Shown piece after piece: positions 18,596 through 28,195 of a stretch of DNA of 64,000 bases. Every line of letters begins with the position of its first letter. The first letter of the stretch is position 1. Both the position numbers and the translations under genes were made by a program. Under the pieces are notes generated by a model that was not told where the DNA came from, ran no database searches, and was given only the letters and a program-made list of their open reading frames with translations. Source of the stretch: Plantibacter sp. ME-Dv--P-122b (GTDB lineage Bacteria; Actinomycetota; Actinomycetes; Actinomycetales; Microbacteriaceae); contig NZ_JARVSC010000002.1 of the NCBI RefSeq assembly GCF_030209375.1, positions 62,001 through 126,000 on the forward strand, given 5' to 3'.

Positions 18596-20258
18596 CCGCG
18601 TTCGACAGATCATCCGACTGGCGCAACCGCCGGCTCGCCGGTTCGTCCCTGGACTCCTCGCCGGGATCCTCTCCGCGGGAGCCGCCGTCGCCCTCCTCGC
18701 TTCGAGCGCGTTCCTCATCACGAAGGCCGCGGAGCAGCCCTCGATCGTCGAGCTGGGTGTCGCCGTCGTCGGGGTGCGCGCGTTCGCGCTCGCCCGGGCG
18801 TCGTTCCGCTACCTCGAACGCCTGCTCAGCCACGACGCTGCATTCCGTCAATTGGCGCAGCTGCGCGCCGGCATGATCGAACGGGTCATCCCGGTCGCTC
18901 CCGACGGACTGCAGCTCACGGGCCGCGGCGATCTCCTGACGCGACTCGTGACCGATGTGGACGAGCTGCAGAACGTACCGTTGCGGGTCGTCCAACCGCT
19001 GGTGGTGTCGGGCGTCGTCGCCGGTGCCTCCGTCATCCTCGCGACTGCGCTGCTCCCGGCCGCCGGGATCGCGCTCGCGGTCTGCCTCGTCGCGGCGTTC
19101 CTCGTCTCGTGGTTGCTCGTGAGCCGGGTGGCGGCGCGCGCCGAACGCGAACTCGCGCCGCTGCGCGGTGCGCTGTCGGAAGCGCTGCTCGAACTCGTGA
19201 CCGGTCTCGACGTGCTGACCGCCTACGGCGCGGTCGACGCCGCGCGGGCACGGATCGAACACGCCGACGCGGCACTCACGCGCGCGATGGTACGGCGGGC
19301 GGCGGGCGCCGGGGTTGCCGGGGCCGTCCTCTCCCTGGCTTCCGGTGCGTCCGTCGTCGCGGCGCTCTGGGCAGGCATGCCGGCCTTGGGAACGATCGGC
19401 GGCCCCGCGCTCACCGTGATCGTCCTCGTCCCGCTCGCCGTGTTCGAGGTCTGCGCGATGGTGCCCCTCGCGTTCGGGGCCTGGCGGGAAGCGGTCGCGA
19501 GCGCCGAGCGCGTGGCGGAAGCGGTCCCGAGCGAGCGCCCCGACGAGATCCCGGACGAGGACACCGGCAGTGTCCTCAGGCCGGCCTTCGACGGCGTCAT
19601 GCTCGAGGCGGAGCACCTCAGCGCACGGTGGCCCGGGAGCACGGAGCCGGCTCTCGCGCCGATCAGCTTCCGGCTGTCGGCCGGCGACCGGCTGCTCGTC
19701 GAAGGTGACAGCGGAGCCGGGAAGACCACCCTGGCCCACGCCCTCGTCCGCTTCCTCGAGTATGAGGGCGGGTACCGCGTCGGCGGTGTCGAGGCACGCG
19801 ACCTCCGCCCGGACACGTTGCGCGAGTCGGTCGGTCTCGTCGAGCAGCGTCCGTTCCTCTTCGACGCCGACATCCGCCAGAACCTCCTCTTCGCCAGGGA
19901 CACGGCCGACGACGCTGAGCTCGAGGCCGTGCTGGAGCGGGTCGGGCTCTCGACCTGGCTCGCTGAACGCGGCGGACTCGACCGCCCGGTGGGGGAGCAC
20001 GGCGCGCTCGTCTCGGGCGGGCAGGCGCAACGCATCGCCCTCGCCCGTGCGCTCCTCCGCGAGTTCCCCGTACTCGTGCTCGACGAGCCGACCGCCAACG
20101 TCGATCCCGAGCGCGCGACCGCCCTGCTCGAGGACCTCCTCGGTGTCGCGGGCTCCGAGGGTCGTGCGGTCATCGTGATCTCACACACGCCGGTTCCCGA
20201 CAGCCTCGTGACCGGTCGCCTCCGGATCGTCGCGCCGCCGATCGCGGCCGTCGGCTGA
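18588..20258 (+). CDS. cydC: Thiol reductant ABC exporter subunit CydC
   Basis: 556 residues with the same layout as CydD: six membrane helices, then an ATPase domain with Walker A EGDSGAGKTTLA, signature VSGGQAQRIALARAL and Walker B LVLDEPTANVD. It forms the heterodimer with CydD. ATG 18588 gives MDDRVRQIIRLAQPP and overlaps cydD by eight bases. The stop TGA overlaps the pabB start (TGATG), so pabB is probably read from the same message. Confidence 0.93.
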   Translation: MDDRVRQIIRLAQPPARRFVPGLLAGILSAGAAVALLASSAFLITKAAEQPSIVELGVAVVGVRAFALARASFRYLERLLSHDAAFRQLAQLRAGMIERVIPVAPDGLQLTGRGDLLTRLVTDVDELQNVPLRVVQPLVVSGVVAGASVILATALLPAAGIALAVCLVAAFLVSWLLVSRVAARAERELAPLRGALSEALLELVTGLDVLTAYGAVDAARARIEHADAALTRAMVRRAAGAGVAGAVLSLASGASVVAALWAGMPALGTIGGPALTVIVLVPLAVFEVCAMVPLAFGAWREAVASAERVAEAVPSERPDEIPDEDTGSVLRPAFDGVMLEAEHLSARWPGSTEPALAPISFRLSAGDRLLVEGDSGAGKTTLAHALVRFLEYEGGYRVGGVEARDLRPDTLRESVGLVEQRPFLFDADIRQNLLFARDTADDAELEAVLERVGLSTWLAERGGLDRPVGEHGALVSGGQAQRIALARALLREFPVLVLDEPTANVDPERATALLEDLLGVAGSEGRAVIVISHTPVPDSLVTGRLRIVAPPIAAVG

Positions 20259-21610
20259 TGCGATCCACCGGAGCACGCCGGCAGGTCGTCCTCCCGGCCT
20301 GGTCCGAGCCGGAGGACGTCTACCGACGCGTGTTCGCTGACGAGCCCTGGGCGGCCTGGTTGGATTCGGGCCAGGGCGCCCGGACCGGCGTCAGTCTCAT
20401 CGGACGCGGGACCGAACGCCTGGCCGCGGACGTCAGGCTCGGCACGGTGGAGCGCGTCACCCCGGTCGCCACCTCGGTCGATCAGACGACGATCCTCGAC
20501 ACCCTCCGCACCGTGCACGCGGAGGGCGACCCGGGCGATTGGGTCGGGTGGTTCGGCTACGAGTCGGGGGCAGCGCTCGTCGGGGTTCCGGCACACGCGG
20601 CCGCCTCCCCGGATGTGCTCTTCCTGCGCCTCGACGACCAGGTGCGGTTCGACCATGCGGCGCGGACGGTGACGATCTCGTCGGACGATCCCGACTGGAT
20701 CGCGGCGGTCGTCGAGCGGTTGAGTACGGCGACCGAGCCTCCTCCCGTGGCCGAGGCGGCCGGCGGTGTCTGCGCGCCCCGTCACAGCGATGCCGCATAC
20801 GTGCGGCTCGTCGAGCGGTGCCAGGAGCACATCACCCGTGGGGACGCCTACCAGTTGTGCTTGACGAACCACCTGCGCGTCGACGGGGTCCACGACCCGC
20901 TCGCGACCTATCTGCGGCTGCGCAGGACGAGCCCCACGCACCACGGCGGCTTCCTCCGGTTCGGTCCGATCAGTCTCGCGAGCGCGTCTCCTGAGCAGTT
21001 CCTCGAGGTCTCGGCCGACGGCCGCGTCAGGACGAAGCCGATCAAGGGGACCCGGCCGAGAGGTGCCGATCCCGAGGAGGACGCCCGTCAGCGCGCCGAT
21101 CTGCTCGCGAGCCCCAAGGAGCGCGCGGAGAACCTCATGATCGTCGATCTGATGCGGAACGACCTCTCCAGGGTCTGCGAGCTGGGTTCCGTGGCGGTCA
21201 CGGCGCTCCATCACGTCGAGAGCTACCCGCAGGTGCACCAACTCGTCAGCACCGTCGAAGGACGGTTGCGCGCAGGGCTGGACGCACTCGACGTCGTCGA
21301 GGTCGCGTTCCCGGCCGGATCGATGACCGGCGCCCCGAAACGCCGGGCGATGGAGCTGCTGTACGACCTCGAAGCGGGACCGCGCGGGGTGTACGCCGGG
21401 GCGTTCGGACTGCTGTCCGCTGACGGATCGATGGATCTCGCCATGGTCATCCGATCCATCGTGATCGATCCGCAGGGTGCGTCGATCGGGACGGGTGGTG
21501 GTATCACGGCGCTGTCCGACGCCCGGGAGGAGCTCGAGGAGACGTGGACCAAGGCGGCGGCCCCGCTGGCGGCACTCGGCGTCGGACGTCCCCCTGCCGA
21601 ATCCCGGTAG
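20258..21610 (+). CDS. pabB: Aminodeoxychorismate synthase component I (PabB)
   Basis: 450-residue chorismate-utilising enzyme. The active-site motif is PIKGTRPRG with Lys263. The Lys is the nucleophile typical of PabB, whereas anthranilate synthase TrpE has PIAGT. Downstream family motifs [32 protein letters not shown] and GTGGGIT are intact. It converts chorismate with ammonia to 4-amino-4-deoxychorismate for folate. No glutaminase domain is fused, so a separate PabA must exist elsewhere. Its start overlaps the cydC stop, an unusual metabolic companion for cydABDC. Confidence 0.9.
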   Translation: MRSTGARRQVVLPAWSEPEDVYRRVFADEPWAAWLDSGQGARTGVSLIGRGTERLAADVRLGTVERVTPVATSVDQTTILDTLRTVHAEGDPGDWVGWFGYESGAALVGVPAHAAASPDVLFLRLDDQVRFDHAARTVTISSDDPDWIAAVVERLSTATEPPPVAEAAGGVCAPRHSDAAYVRLVERCQEHITRGDAYQLCLTNHLRVDGVHDPLATYLRLRRTSPTHHGGFLRFGPISLASASPEQFLEVSADGRVRTKPIKGTRPRGADPEEDARQRADLLASPKERAENLMIVDLMRNDLSRVCELGSVAVTALHHVESYPQVHQLVSTVEGRLRAGLDALDVVEVAFPAGSMTGAPKRRAMELLYDLEAGPRGVYAGAFGLLSADGSMDLAMVIRSIVIDPQGASIGTGGGITALSDAREELEETWTKAAAPLAALGVGRPPAESR

Positions 21611-21621
21611 GCTTGACCGTT

Positions 21622-21654
21622 GGACGGAGCGCCGTCGTGCGCTCCAGCCCGTCC
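21622..21654 (+). other. Strong hairpin in the leuS 5' region
   Basis: GGACGGAGCGC (from 21622) pairs with GCGCT and CCGTCC (to 21654) with a small bulge and a CGTCGT loop. TAGGCT (21608-21613), which includes the pabB stop, could be a -10 box with transcription starting near 21620. No T-run follows, so this is a leader structure rather than a clear terminator. It shows no T-box features. Confidence 0.4.
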
Positions 21655-21726
21655 ATCCTGCGGCCGAGCGCCGTGCGAGCAGCCTACGGGCTTCCACCCC
21701 CAGCACCTGCAGTGATTGAGAGTGAC

Positions 21727-24288
21727 GTGTCAGACGAGCGCAACACCGACGACCGCCGAGACGGCGAGCGGTACGACTTCCAGGCGATCCAGGAGAAGTG
21801 GCTTCCCGTCTGGGACGAGCTGAAGCCCTTCGCAGCGGGCGACCCTGCCGACAAACGTCCGCGCAAGTACGTGCTCGACATGTTCCCGTACCCCTCGGGC
21901 GACCTGCACATGGGTCACGCCGAGGCGTTCGGCTTCGGCGACATCGTCGCGCGGTACTGGCGTCACCAGGGCTTCAACGTCCTGCACCCGATCGGCTGGG
22001 ACTCGTTCGGTCTCCCCGCCGAGAACGCCGCCATCCAGCGCGGCGTCGACCCGCGCGAGTGGACCTACGCGAACATCGCGCAGCAGAAGGCCAGCTTCCG
22101 CCAGTACGGCCCCTCGTTCGACTGGGACCGCGAACTGCACACGAGCGACCCCGAGTACTACCGGTGGAACCAGTGGCTGTTCCTCCAGCTGTTCGAGAAG
22201 GGCCTCGCGTACCGCAAGGCGAGCCCCGTCAACTGGTGCCCGAACGACCAGACCGTGCTCGCCAACGAGCAGGTCGTCGACGGACACTGCGAGCGCTGCG
22301 GCGCCGAGGTGACGAAGAAGAAGCTCACCCAGTGGTACTTCCGCATCACCGACTACGCGGACCGTCTGATCGACGACCTCAACCAGCTCGAGGGCACCTG
22401 GCCGGCCAAGGTCCTCAGCATGCAGCGGAACTGGATCGGTCGATCCAACGGTGCGGACGTCTCGTTCTCCATCGAGGGTCGTGCCGAGCCCGTCTCCGTG
22501 TACACGACCCGCCCCGACACGCTGTACGGCGTGACGTTCATGGTCGTGGCGCCCGACTCGGAGCTCGCAGCCGAGCTCGTCGCCGACACCTCCGACGAGG
22601 TCAAGGGGCGATTCCAGGCCTACCTCGACAGCGTCAAGGGCGAGAGCGAGATCGCGCGGCTCGCGACCGACCGCCAGAAGACCGGCGTGTTCCTCGAGCG
22701 GTACGCGATCAACCCGCTGAGTGGCGAGCGCCTGCCGATCTGGGCGGCCGACTACGTCCTGGCCGACTACGGTCACGGGGCGATCATGGCGGTTCCCGCG
22801 CACGACCAGCGCGACCTCGACTTCGCGCGGGCGTTCGACCTGCCCGTGCGCGTCGTGGTGGACACCACACAGCCCGTCACCGGTGCCATCCCGATCATCG
22901 TCGACGGTGAGCTGCCGGAGGACCTCCCGTCGATCGATCCCGCCAAGACGGGTGTCGCGCTGACGGGCGACGGTCGCCTGACGAACTCCGGCCCCTTCGA
23001 CGGCCTGAGCAAGGCGAACGCGATCCCGAAGGTCACGGCTGCGCTCGCGTCGAGCGGCCTCGGCGCGAAGACGAAGAACTACCGCCTCCGCGACTGGCTC
23101 ATCTCGCGACAGCGCTACTGGGGCACGCCGATCCCGATCATCCACTGCGACGCCTGTGGCGAGGTGCCGGTCCCCGAGGACCAGCTCCCCGTGCGGCTTC
23201 CGGATGCCGCGGGTCTCGACCTGCGTCCGAAGGGCATGAGCCCGCTCGCGGCGGCTGAGGACTGGATCAACGTGGACTGCCCGTCGTGCGGGAAGCCTGC
23301 GAAGCGCGACTCCGACACGATGGACACCTTCGTCGACAGCTCGTGGTACTTCCTCCGGTTCTTGAACCCGACCTCCGACGAGATCGCGTTCGACCCGAAG
23401 GAAGCCGACAAGTGGGCCCCGGTCGACCAGTACGTCGGCGGTGTCGAGCACGCGATCCTGCACCTGCTCTACTCGCGGTTCATCACGAAGGTCCTGTTCG
23501 ACCTCGGCAAGGTCGGCTTCACCGAGCCCTTCAGCGCGCTCCTCAACCAGGGCATGGTCATCCTCGACGGTTCGAAGATGAGCAAGAGCAAGGGCAACCT
23601 GGTGGAGTTCGCCCAGGAGCTGCGGTCGTACGGCGCCGACGCCCTCCGCGTCACGATGGCGTTCGCCGGTCCTCCGGAGGACGACATCGACTGGGCGGAC
23701 GTCTCGCCGGCCGGGTCGGCCAAGTTCCTGGCACGCGCCTGGCGGGTCGCGCACGATGTCACCAGCTCGCCCGACGTCGCTTGGAAGGACGGCGACGAGA
23801 AGCTGCGGAAGGTCACGCATCACTTCCTCGCGGAGGCTCCCGGCCTCATCGAGGCGGGCAAGTTCAACGTCGTCGTGGCACGGCTCATGGAGCTCGTCAA
23901 CGCGACGCGGAAGGCGATCGACGCCGGGCCCGGTGCGGGCGACCCCGCAGTGCGTGAGTCCGCCGAGGTGACGGCCATGGCGCTCGACCTCTTCGCCCCG
24001 TTCACTGCCGAGGACATGTGGGCCAAGCTCGGTTACCAGCCGTCGATCTCGCTGGTGCCGTGGCGGAAGGCCGACCGGTCGCTGTTGGTCGAAGACCAGG
24101 TGACCGCGGTGGTCCAGGTCGACGGCAAGGTCCGCGACCGGCTCGAGGTGTCGCCGAAGATCTCCGGCGAGGAGCTCGAGCAGCTTGCACGCGCGAGTGC
24201 GGCTGTGCAGCGTTCCGTGGGCGATCGCGAGATCGTCAACGTCGTGGTGCGCGCCCCGCGCGTGGTGAGCATCGCCACGAAGGGCTGA
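21727..24288 (+). CDS. leuS: Leucyl-tRNA synthetase
   Basis: 853-residue class I aminoacyl-tRNA synthetase. The HIGH motif appears as HMGH in [14 protein letters not shown], and KMSKSKGN is in the C-terminal third. The CP1 editing domain lies between ([17 protein letters not shown] and the VPAHDQRD region). Two Cys pairs (CPNDQ...CERC and CDAC/CPSC) suggest zinc ribbons. Start GTG 21727 gives [18 protein letters not shown], typical of actinobacterial LeuRS. Only GAGAG is a weak Shine-Dalgarno. An earlier in-frame start would fall inside pabB. Confidence 0.97.
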   Translation: MSDERNTDDRRDGERYDFQAIQEKWLPVWDELKPFAAGDPADKRPRKYVLDMFPYPSGDLHMGHAEAFGFGDIVARYWRHQGFNVLHPIGWDSFGLPAENAAIQRGVDPREWTYANIAQQKASFRQYGPSFDWDRELHTSDPEYYRWNQWLFLQLFEKGLAYRKASPVNWCPNDQTVLANEQVVDGHCERCGAEVTKKKLTQWYFRITDYADRLIDDLNQLEGTWPAKVLSMQRNWIGRSNGADVSFSIEGRAEPVSVYTTRPDTLYGVTFMVVAPDSELAAELVADTSDEVKGRFQAYLDSVKGESEIARLATDRQKTGVFLERYAINPLSGERLPIWAADYVLADYGHGAIMAVPAHDQRDLDFARAFDLPVRVVVDTTQPVTGAIPIIVDGELPEDLPSIDPAKTGVALTGDGRLTNSGPFDGLSKANAIPKVTAALASSGLGAKTKNYRLRDWLISRQRYWGTPIPIIHCDACGEVPVPEDQLPVRLPDAAGLDLRPKGMSPLAAAEDWINVDCPSCGKPAKRDSDTMDTFVDSSWYFLRFLNPTSDEIAFDPKEADKWAPVDQYVGGVEHAILHLLYSRFITKVLFDLGKVGFTEPFSALLNQGMVILDGSKMSKSKGNLVEFAQELRSYGADALRVTMAFAGPPEDDIDWADVSPAGSAKFLARAWRVAHDVTSSPDVAWKDGDEKLRKVTHHFLAEAPGLIEAGKFNVVVARLMELVNATRKAIDAGPGAGDPAVRESAEVTAMALDLFAPFTAEDMWAKLGYQPSISLVPWRKADRSLLVEDQVTAVVQVDGKVRDRLEVSPKISGEELEQLARASAAVQRSVGDREIVNVVVRAPRVVSIATKG

Positions 24289-24292
24289 CGCG

Positions 24293-24324
24293 GTTCGGGG
24301 CGGGCCCTGTGGCCCGTCCCGAAC
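24293..24324 (+). terminator. leuS terminator
   Basis: A 14-bp stem, GTTCGGGGCGGGCC with GGCCCGTCCCGAAC (one G-T pair), around a CTGT loop, five bases after the leuS stop. Confidence 0.85.
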
Positions 24325-24427
24325 ACGCTCGGAGCGCTCGGGCACGACCATCGAGTCGGACCCGTGTCCCATCCGACGGCAGGGTGTTCTCGGATCGCGT
24401 CCCGCCCGGCTGCCTGTGCTTCCTCGC

Positions 24428-24433
24428 TAGCAT
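24428..24433 (+). promoter_or_regulatory. -10 box of the small membrane protein gene (leaderless)
   Basis: TAGCAT, six bases, then the GTG start codon; no Shine-Dalgarno. Confidence 0.55.
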
Positions 24434-24439
24434 GACCGG

Positions 24440-24859
24440 GTGACCGCCCTCGCCCCAGCAGTACGAACGCTCCGCGTGTTCCAGATCCTGTGGGTGATCG
24501 GCTTCCTGATCGGAACGACCACGCACACGGCGGATCTGATCCTCGGCGGGTTGGACGTCTACGGCGGCTTCCCGCCCGGCGTCCGGCTGTTCTGGGTGAC
24601 GCTCACGGTCTTGGACCCCATCACCGCTGTGCTGATCATCCTTCGACGGCGCGCCGGCATCGTGCTCGGCATCGCGGTGATCGTCGCCGACATCGCCGTG
24701 AACTGGTCCGTCTTCGTTCTGCTCGGCGGACTGTCGTGGTTCGGCGTCATCAATCAGAGCCTGTTCGCGGTGCTTATCCTCGCCACGGCTCGCCTCCTGT
24801 GGATCTGGTTCGGGAAGTCTTCGACACGAGCGCGGGCCGACGCGGCCAGAGCGGCCTGA
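24440..24859 (+). CDS. Small four-helix membrane protein, unknown function
   Basis: 139 residues with four hydrophobic segments (about 12-32, 48-68, 75-97, 100-125) and a basic C-terminal tail. No family motif was recognised. The GTG start is set by a TAGCAT -10 box exactly six bases upstream. It stands alone between leuS (ended by a strong terminator) and comEA, which has its own promoter. The codon choice is like its neighbours, with no sign of transfer. Confidence 0.75.
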   Translation: MTALAPAVRTLRVFQILWVIGFLIGTTTHTADLILGGLDVYGGFPPGVRLFWVTLTVLDPITAVLIILRRRAGIVLGIAVIVADIAVNWSVFVLLGGLSWFGVINQSLFAVLILATARLLWIWFGKSSTRARADAARAA

Positions 24860-25011
24860 CCGCCCCCGATCGGAAGACGACCGGTCAGCACCGAGGCGCT
24901 CGGTCAGCTGACTGATCCTGCATCCCCCGTGAACGCGCTCCACAGGGGCGGGCGCGGTGCGTTCGGTGCCCATGGCGACGGCGAGCGTGTGGTGCGGGGC
25001 GTCCGGGCTCG

Positions 25012-25017
25012 TAGCGT
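25012..25017 (+). promoter_or_regulatory. -10 box of comEA (leaderless)
   Basis: TAGCGT, six bases, then the comEA ATG. The intergenic gap upstream (24860-25011) shows no other feature except a 10-base GTCAGCTGAC palindrome at 24903. Confidence 0.5.
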
Positions 25018-25023
25018 TCGAGG

Positions 25024-25725
25024 ATGACCATCGAACCGGAACCCACGTCCCGCCCGGTGCCGTCCAGGCGTTCGTCCACACGCCGCCTGCTGCGTGAGCT
25101 GCCGCGCCCAGAGTTCCGTGTCGGGGCGGTCGTCGTGCTGGTGATCGCGGCCCTCGTCGTCGCCATCCTCGTCTCGCTGTTCACCTCAGGTGGGGCGGTC
25201 AGGACGATCGGTGGGGCGGAGCTGTCGGCGGATGCGAGCCCTGTGTCCGGCGCGACTCCGGGAGCGACCGCGCCCGCCAGCTCGGCGGCGGGGGAGCTGT
25301 TCATCCATGTACTCGGAGCGGTCGCTGCCCCTGGTGTCTACCGGCTGCCGGACGGATCACGTGCGTTCGATGCGGTGGCCTCCGCCGGCGGCCTCCTACC
25401 GGAAGCGGACACCAGTGCCGTGAACCTTGCACGGTTCGTGAACGACGGCGAGCAACTGTACGTCCCCGTGGCCGGCGAGGTGCCACCGGGTGGAGGCGCG
25501 GGCGGGTCGGCTGCCGGGAGTCCGTCCGGCTCGCAGCTCGTCAACGTGAACACGGCATCTGCGGCCGAGCTCACCGCACTCCCGCGGATCGGGGAGGCGT
25601 TGGCTGCACGCATCATCGCCTGGCGGGAGGCGAACGGGCCGTTCGCCACCCTCGACGACCTGAGCGCGGTCGAAGGCATCGGAGCGAAAACCCTTGAGGG
25701 GCTTCGCGCGGCGGCGACGGTGTGA
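25024..25725 (+). CDS. comEA: ComEA-like DNA-binding competence protein
   Basis: 233 residues. A basic N-terminal tail is followed by one transmembrane helix (about 33-52), a SLBB-like domain (about 90-150, IHVLGAVAAPGVYRLP) and a Gly/Ser linker. The C-terminal helix-hairpin-helix pair (about 170-233) contains VNVNTASAAELTALPRIG and LSAVEGIGAKTLEGL. ComEA captures double-stranded DNA outside the membrane during uptake. The ATG overlaps nothing and follows a leaderless-type -10 box. The stop overlaps the comEC start. Confidence 0.92.
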   Translation: MTIEPEPTSRPVPSRRSSTRRLLRELPRPEFRVGAVVVLVIAALVVAILVSLFTSGGAVRTIGGAELSADASPVSGATPGATAPASSAAGELFIHVLGAVAAPGVYRLPDGSRAFDAVASAGGLLPEADTSAVNLARFVNDGEQLYVPVAGEVPPGGGAGGSAAGSPSGSQLVNVNTASAAELTALPRIGEALAARIIAWREANGPFATLDDLSAVEGIGAKTLEGLRAAATV

Positions 25726-28130
25726 CCGCCGACGCGGCCCCAGGATCGACGTCCGGGCGAAGCGGGAGCACGATGCGCTTCCCGCGTCTGCTCATTCCGG
25801 CGGCGGTCACCTGGGTCGGCGCGGCCGTCTGCTGCGGGACTCCGACGCTGGCCTGGGGTGCGGTGTTGGTGTCGTTCGTCGTCGCCTCCGCCTGCCTCGG
25901 GTACAGCACGGTCGTCCGGCGTCGCCTTGGGGAGCCTCGCACAGGGCCTGTCGTCGTCACGACACTCTTGCTCTGCGCGTGCTCCGCGGCGCTGTTCGGG
26001 ATGGTCGCCGCGTCGATCGGCACACGCGCGCCTGACCGGCAGCCGGAGGCTCTGCTCGAGCTCGCGAGCACGCCCGTGACCGCCGAGGTCCTGGTGACCG
26101 GCGACGCCGTGCCCACCGGTTCAGTCACGACGGGAGCCGGCATCGGCTTCGCGGCCGACCTCGTGACGGCCAGTGGAGACGACAGCGTGCTGGAGCGCCT
26201 CTCGGTGCCGGTCCTCGTCTTCGCGCCGGTCCCGGCGGACCGGGCTCCGAGGATCGGCGAGCGCTGGCGCGTCGACGGCTCGCTCCGATGGAACGCGCCG
26301 GGTGATGCGCGGGCAGCGCTGCTGTTCGCGCGGGAGGAGCCCGAGCTGCTGGGGGAGCCGCCGGCGATCCTCGACTGGTCGGCGTCGCTCCGTTCAGGCC
26401 TCGTCGGGCTCGCGTCCGACCTGCCGGGCTCGGGCGGGGAGCTGCTGCCCGGCCTCGCGATCGGCGATGTGAGCCAGGTGAGCGACGCGGTCACGGAGTC
26501 GATGCAGCGCAGTTCACTCTCGCATCTGACGGCCGTGTCCGGCGCGAACTGTGCGGTCATCGTGTGGCTCGTCAGCACCGCGGTCGCGGCACTCGGCGGT
26601 GGGCGGAAGCTCAGGATCTCGTGTGCCCTGCTGTGCCTCGTCGCGTTCGTGGTCCTCGTGACGCCCCAACCGAGCGTGCAACGGGCGGCGCTCATGGCTG
26701 CGTTCGTCCTGGTGCTGGGCGGCTTCGGACGGCCGATCCGTGGCCTCGCCGCGCTGTCGTTGGCGGTGGTCGTGCTCCTCGTCGCCGATCCCTGGCTGGC
26801 AGGGCAGTACGGCTTCGGGCTCTCGGTGCTCGCGACGGCCGGCCTCCTGCTGCTCAGCGGACCACTGACGGATGTGCTCTGCAGATGGTTACCGCGAGGG
26901 ATAGCGGCCCTCATCGCGATCCCGGCAGCCGCCCAGCTCGCCTGCCAGCCGATGCTCGTCCTCCTCGACCCCGCGATCCAACTCGGCGGCGTCCCCGCGA
27001 ACCTGCTCGCGGGCCCGGCCGCCGCGCCCGCGACCATGCTCGGACTGCTCGCCTGCCTGCTGGTCCCGTTCGCACCACCACTCGCGCTGCTCGTCGCGTG
27101 GCTCGGCTGGGTGCCCGCGACGTGGATCGCCGCGGTGGCCCGGTGGTTCGAGGGCGTCCCTGCCGCGCGAGTGCCGTGGCCGGAGGGGCCGCTCGGCGTC
27201 GTGCTCGTCACCGTGCCGACGGTCCTGATCGCCACGCTGCTGCTGTTCCGTCGGGACCTGCCCCAGAAGTGGTCGACGACGATCGGCGTGGCGGTGGTCG
27301 TGTCACTCGTCGCACTGTGCGGTCGGGCGGTCGGGGACGGACTCGGCCCGGCCCTGCATCGGCCTGGCGACTGGATCGTCGCCGCCTGCGACGTCGGTCA
27401 GGGAGACGCGGTCCTCCTGCGACAGGGTGGCGCCACCGCCCTGGTCGACGTCGGGCCCGACCCCGAACCGCTCCGCGCGTGCTTGGACGAACTCGGGGTC
27501 TCACGCATCGAGCTGCTCGTCCTCACTCACTACGACCTCGACCACGTCGGAGGCCTCGACGCGGTCGTCGGTCGGGTCGACGAGGTGCTGCTCGGGCCGG
27601 TCGACGATCCGTCGGACGAGCGCATCACCCGAGTGCTTCGAGCGGCCGGTGCCGAGGTGCGGGAGGCCGGCGCCGGGGACCAGGGGGTGCTGGGGGAGCC
27701 GGAGAGCGCGGCGCAGTGGCGCGTCCTGTGGCCGGACCCCGCGGCAGGCGGCGTCGAACCGGGGAACGACGCGAGCGTGGTCGTCAGATTCGATCTCCTC
27801 GCCGCATCGGTGCTGCTGCTCGGCGACCTCGGTGAGGAAGCGCAGGACCGGCTGCTCGGTCGGCACGCGCTCGGGGATCCGCTCGACATCGTCAAGGTGT
27901 CGCATCATGGCTCCGCCGATCAGAGCGACCGCCTGGCGCGCCGGGTCGGTGCGACCGTTGCGCTCGTCTCCGTCGGGGCCGACAACGGCTACGGTCACCC
28001 GACTCGCTCAGCGCTCGAGCTCTACGAGGCCACCGGGGCCGAGGTCCTCCGCACGGACAAGTCGGGGACCATCGTCCTCGGCCCAGGCGACAGTGGAGGG
28101 TTCCGCGTGTGGTCGGAGCGCGGCGGGTGA
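25722..28130 (+). CDS. comEC: ComEC/Rec2 DNA uptake channel
   Basis: 802-residue polytopic membrane protein. N-terminal helices and an OB-like region lead to the Competence domain with SHLTAVSGANCAVIVW. A C-terminal metallo-beta-lactamase-like domain (about residue 550 onward) has THYDLDHVGGLD and KVSHHGSADQS. Together these form the pore and the predicted nuclease that admit a single DNA strand. GTG 25722 overlaps the comEA stop (GTGA). With comEA it forms a two-gene uptake operon, as in most Actinobacteria; whether the cell is naturally competent is unknown. Confidence 0.92.
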   Translation: MTADAAPGSTSGRSGSTMRFPRLLIPAAVTWVGAAVCCGTPTLAWGAVLVSFVVASACLGYSTVVRRRLGEPRTGPVVVTTLLLCACSAALFGMVAASIGTRAPDRQPEALLELASTPVTAEVLVTGDAVPTGSVTTGAGIGFAADLVTASGDDSVLERLSVPVLVFAPVPADRAPRIGERWRVDGSLRWNAPGDARAALLFAREEPELLGEPPAILDWSASLRSGLVGLASDLPGSGGELLPGLAIGDVSQVSDAVTESMQRSSLSHLTAVSGANCAVIVWLVSTAVAALGGGRKLRISCALLCLVAFVVLVTPQPSVQRAALMAAFVLVLGGFGRPIRGLAALSLAVVVLLVADPWLAGQYGFGLSVLATAGLLLLSGPLTDVLCRWLPRGIAALIAIPAAAQLACQPMLVLLDPAIQLGGVPANLLAGPAAAPATMLGLLACLLVPFAPPLALLVAWLGWVPATWIAAVARWFEGVPAARVPWPEGPLGVVLVTVPTVLIATLLLFRRDLPQKWSTTIGVAVVVSLVALCGRAVGDGLGPALHRPGDWIVAACDVGQGDAVLLRQGGATALVDVGPDPEPLRACLDELGVSRIELLVLTHYDLDHVGGLDAVVGRVDEVLLGPVDDPSDERITRVLRAAGAEVREAGAGDQGVLGEPESAAQWRVLWPDPAAGGVEPGNDASVVVRFDLLAASVLLLGDLGEEAQDRLLGRHALGDPLDIVKVSHHGSADQSDRLARRVGATVALVSVGADNGYGHPTRSALELYEATGAEVLRTDKSGTIVLGPGDSGGFRVWSERGG

Positions 28131-28195
28131 GCCGCCGACCGCCCCGCCTGGCGTCGGCGGTCGCCGGTAGACTCGGACGGTCGAGAGGAGCCGCT

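Noticed and set aside
14816-18721. A 1301-codon open frame on the minus strand
   Set aside because: It is antisense to cydA, cydB and cydD, has low-complexity Arg/Asp/Glu/His composition and no recognisable domain. It is a typical GC-rich shadow frame.
20258-21610. Anthranilate synthase component I (TrpE)
   Set aside because: The active-site motif is PIKGT with Lys, which marks PabB; TrpE has PIAGT. No trp genes are adjacent.
21611-21726. T-box riboswitch before leuS
   Set aside because: No specifier loop, no T-box sequence and no terminator/antiterminator pair could be found in the 116 bases.
21730-24372. An 880-codon open frame on the minus strand
   Set aside because: Exactly antisense to leuS; no domain is recognisable.
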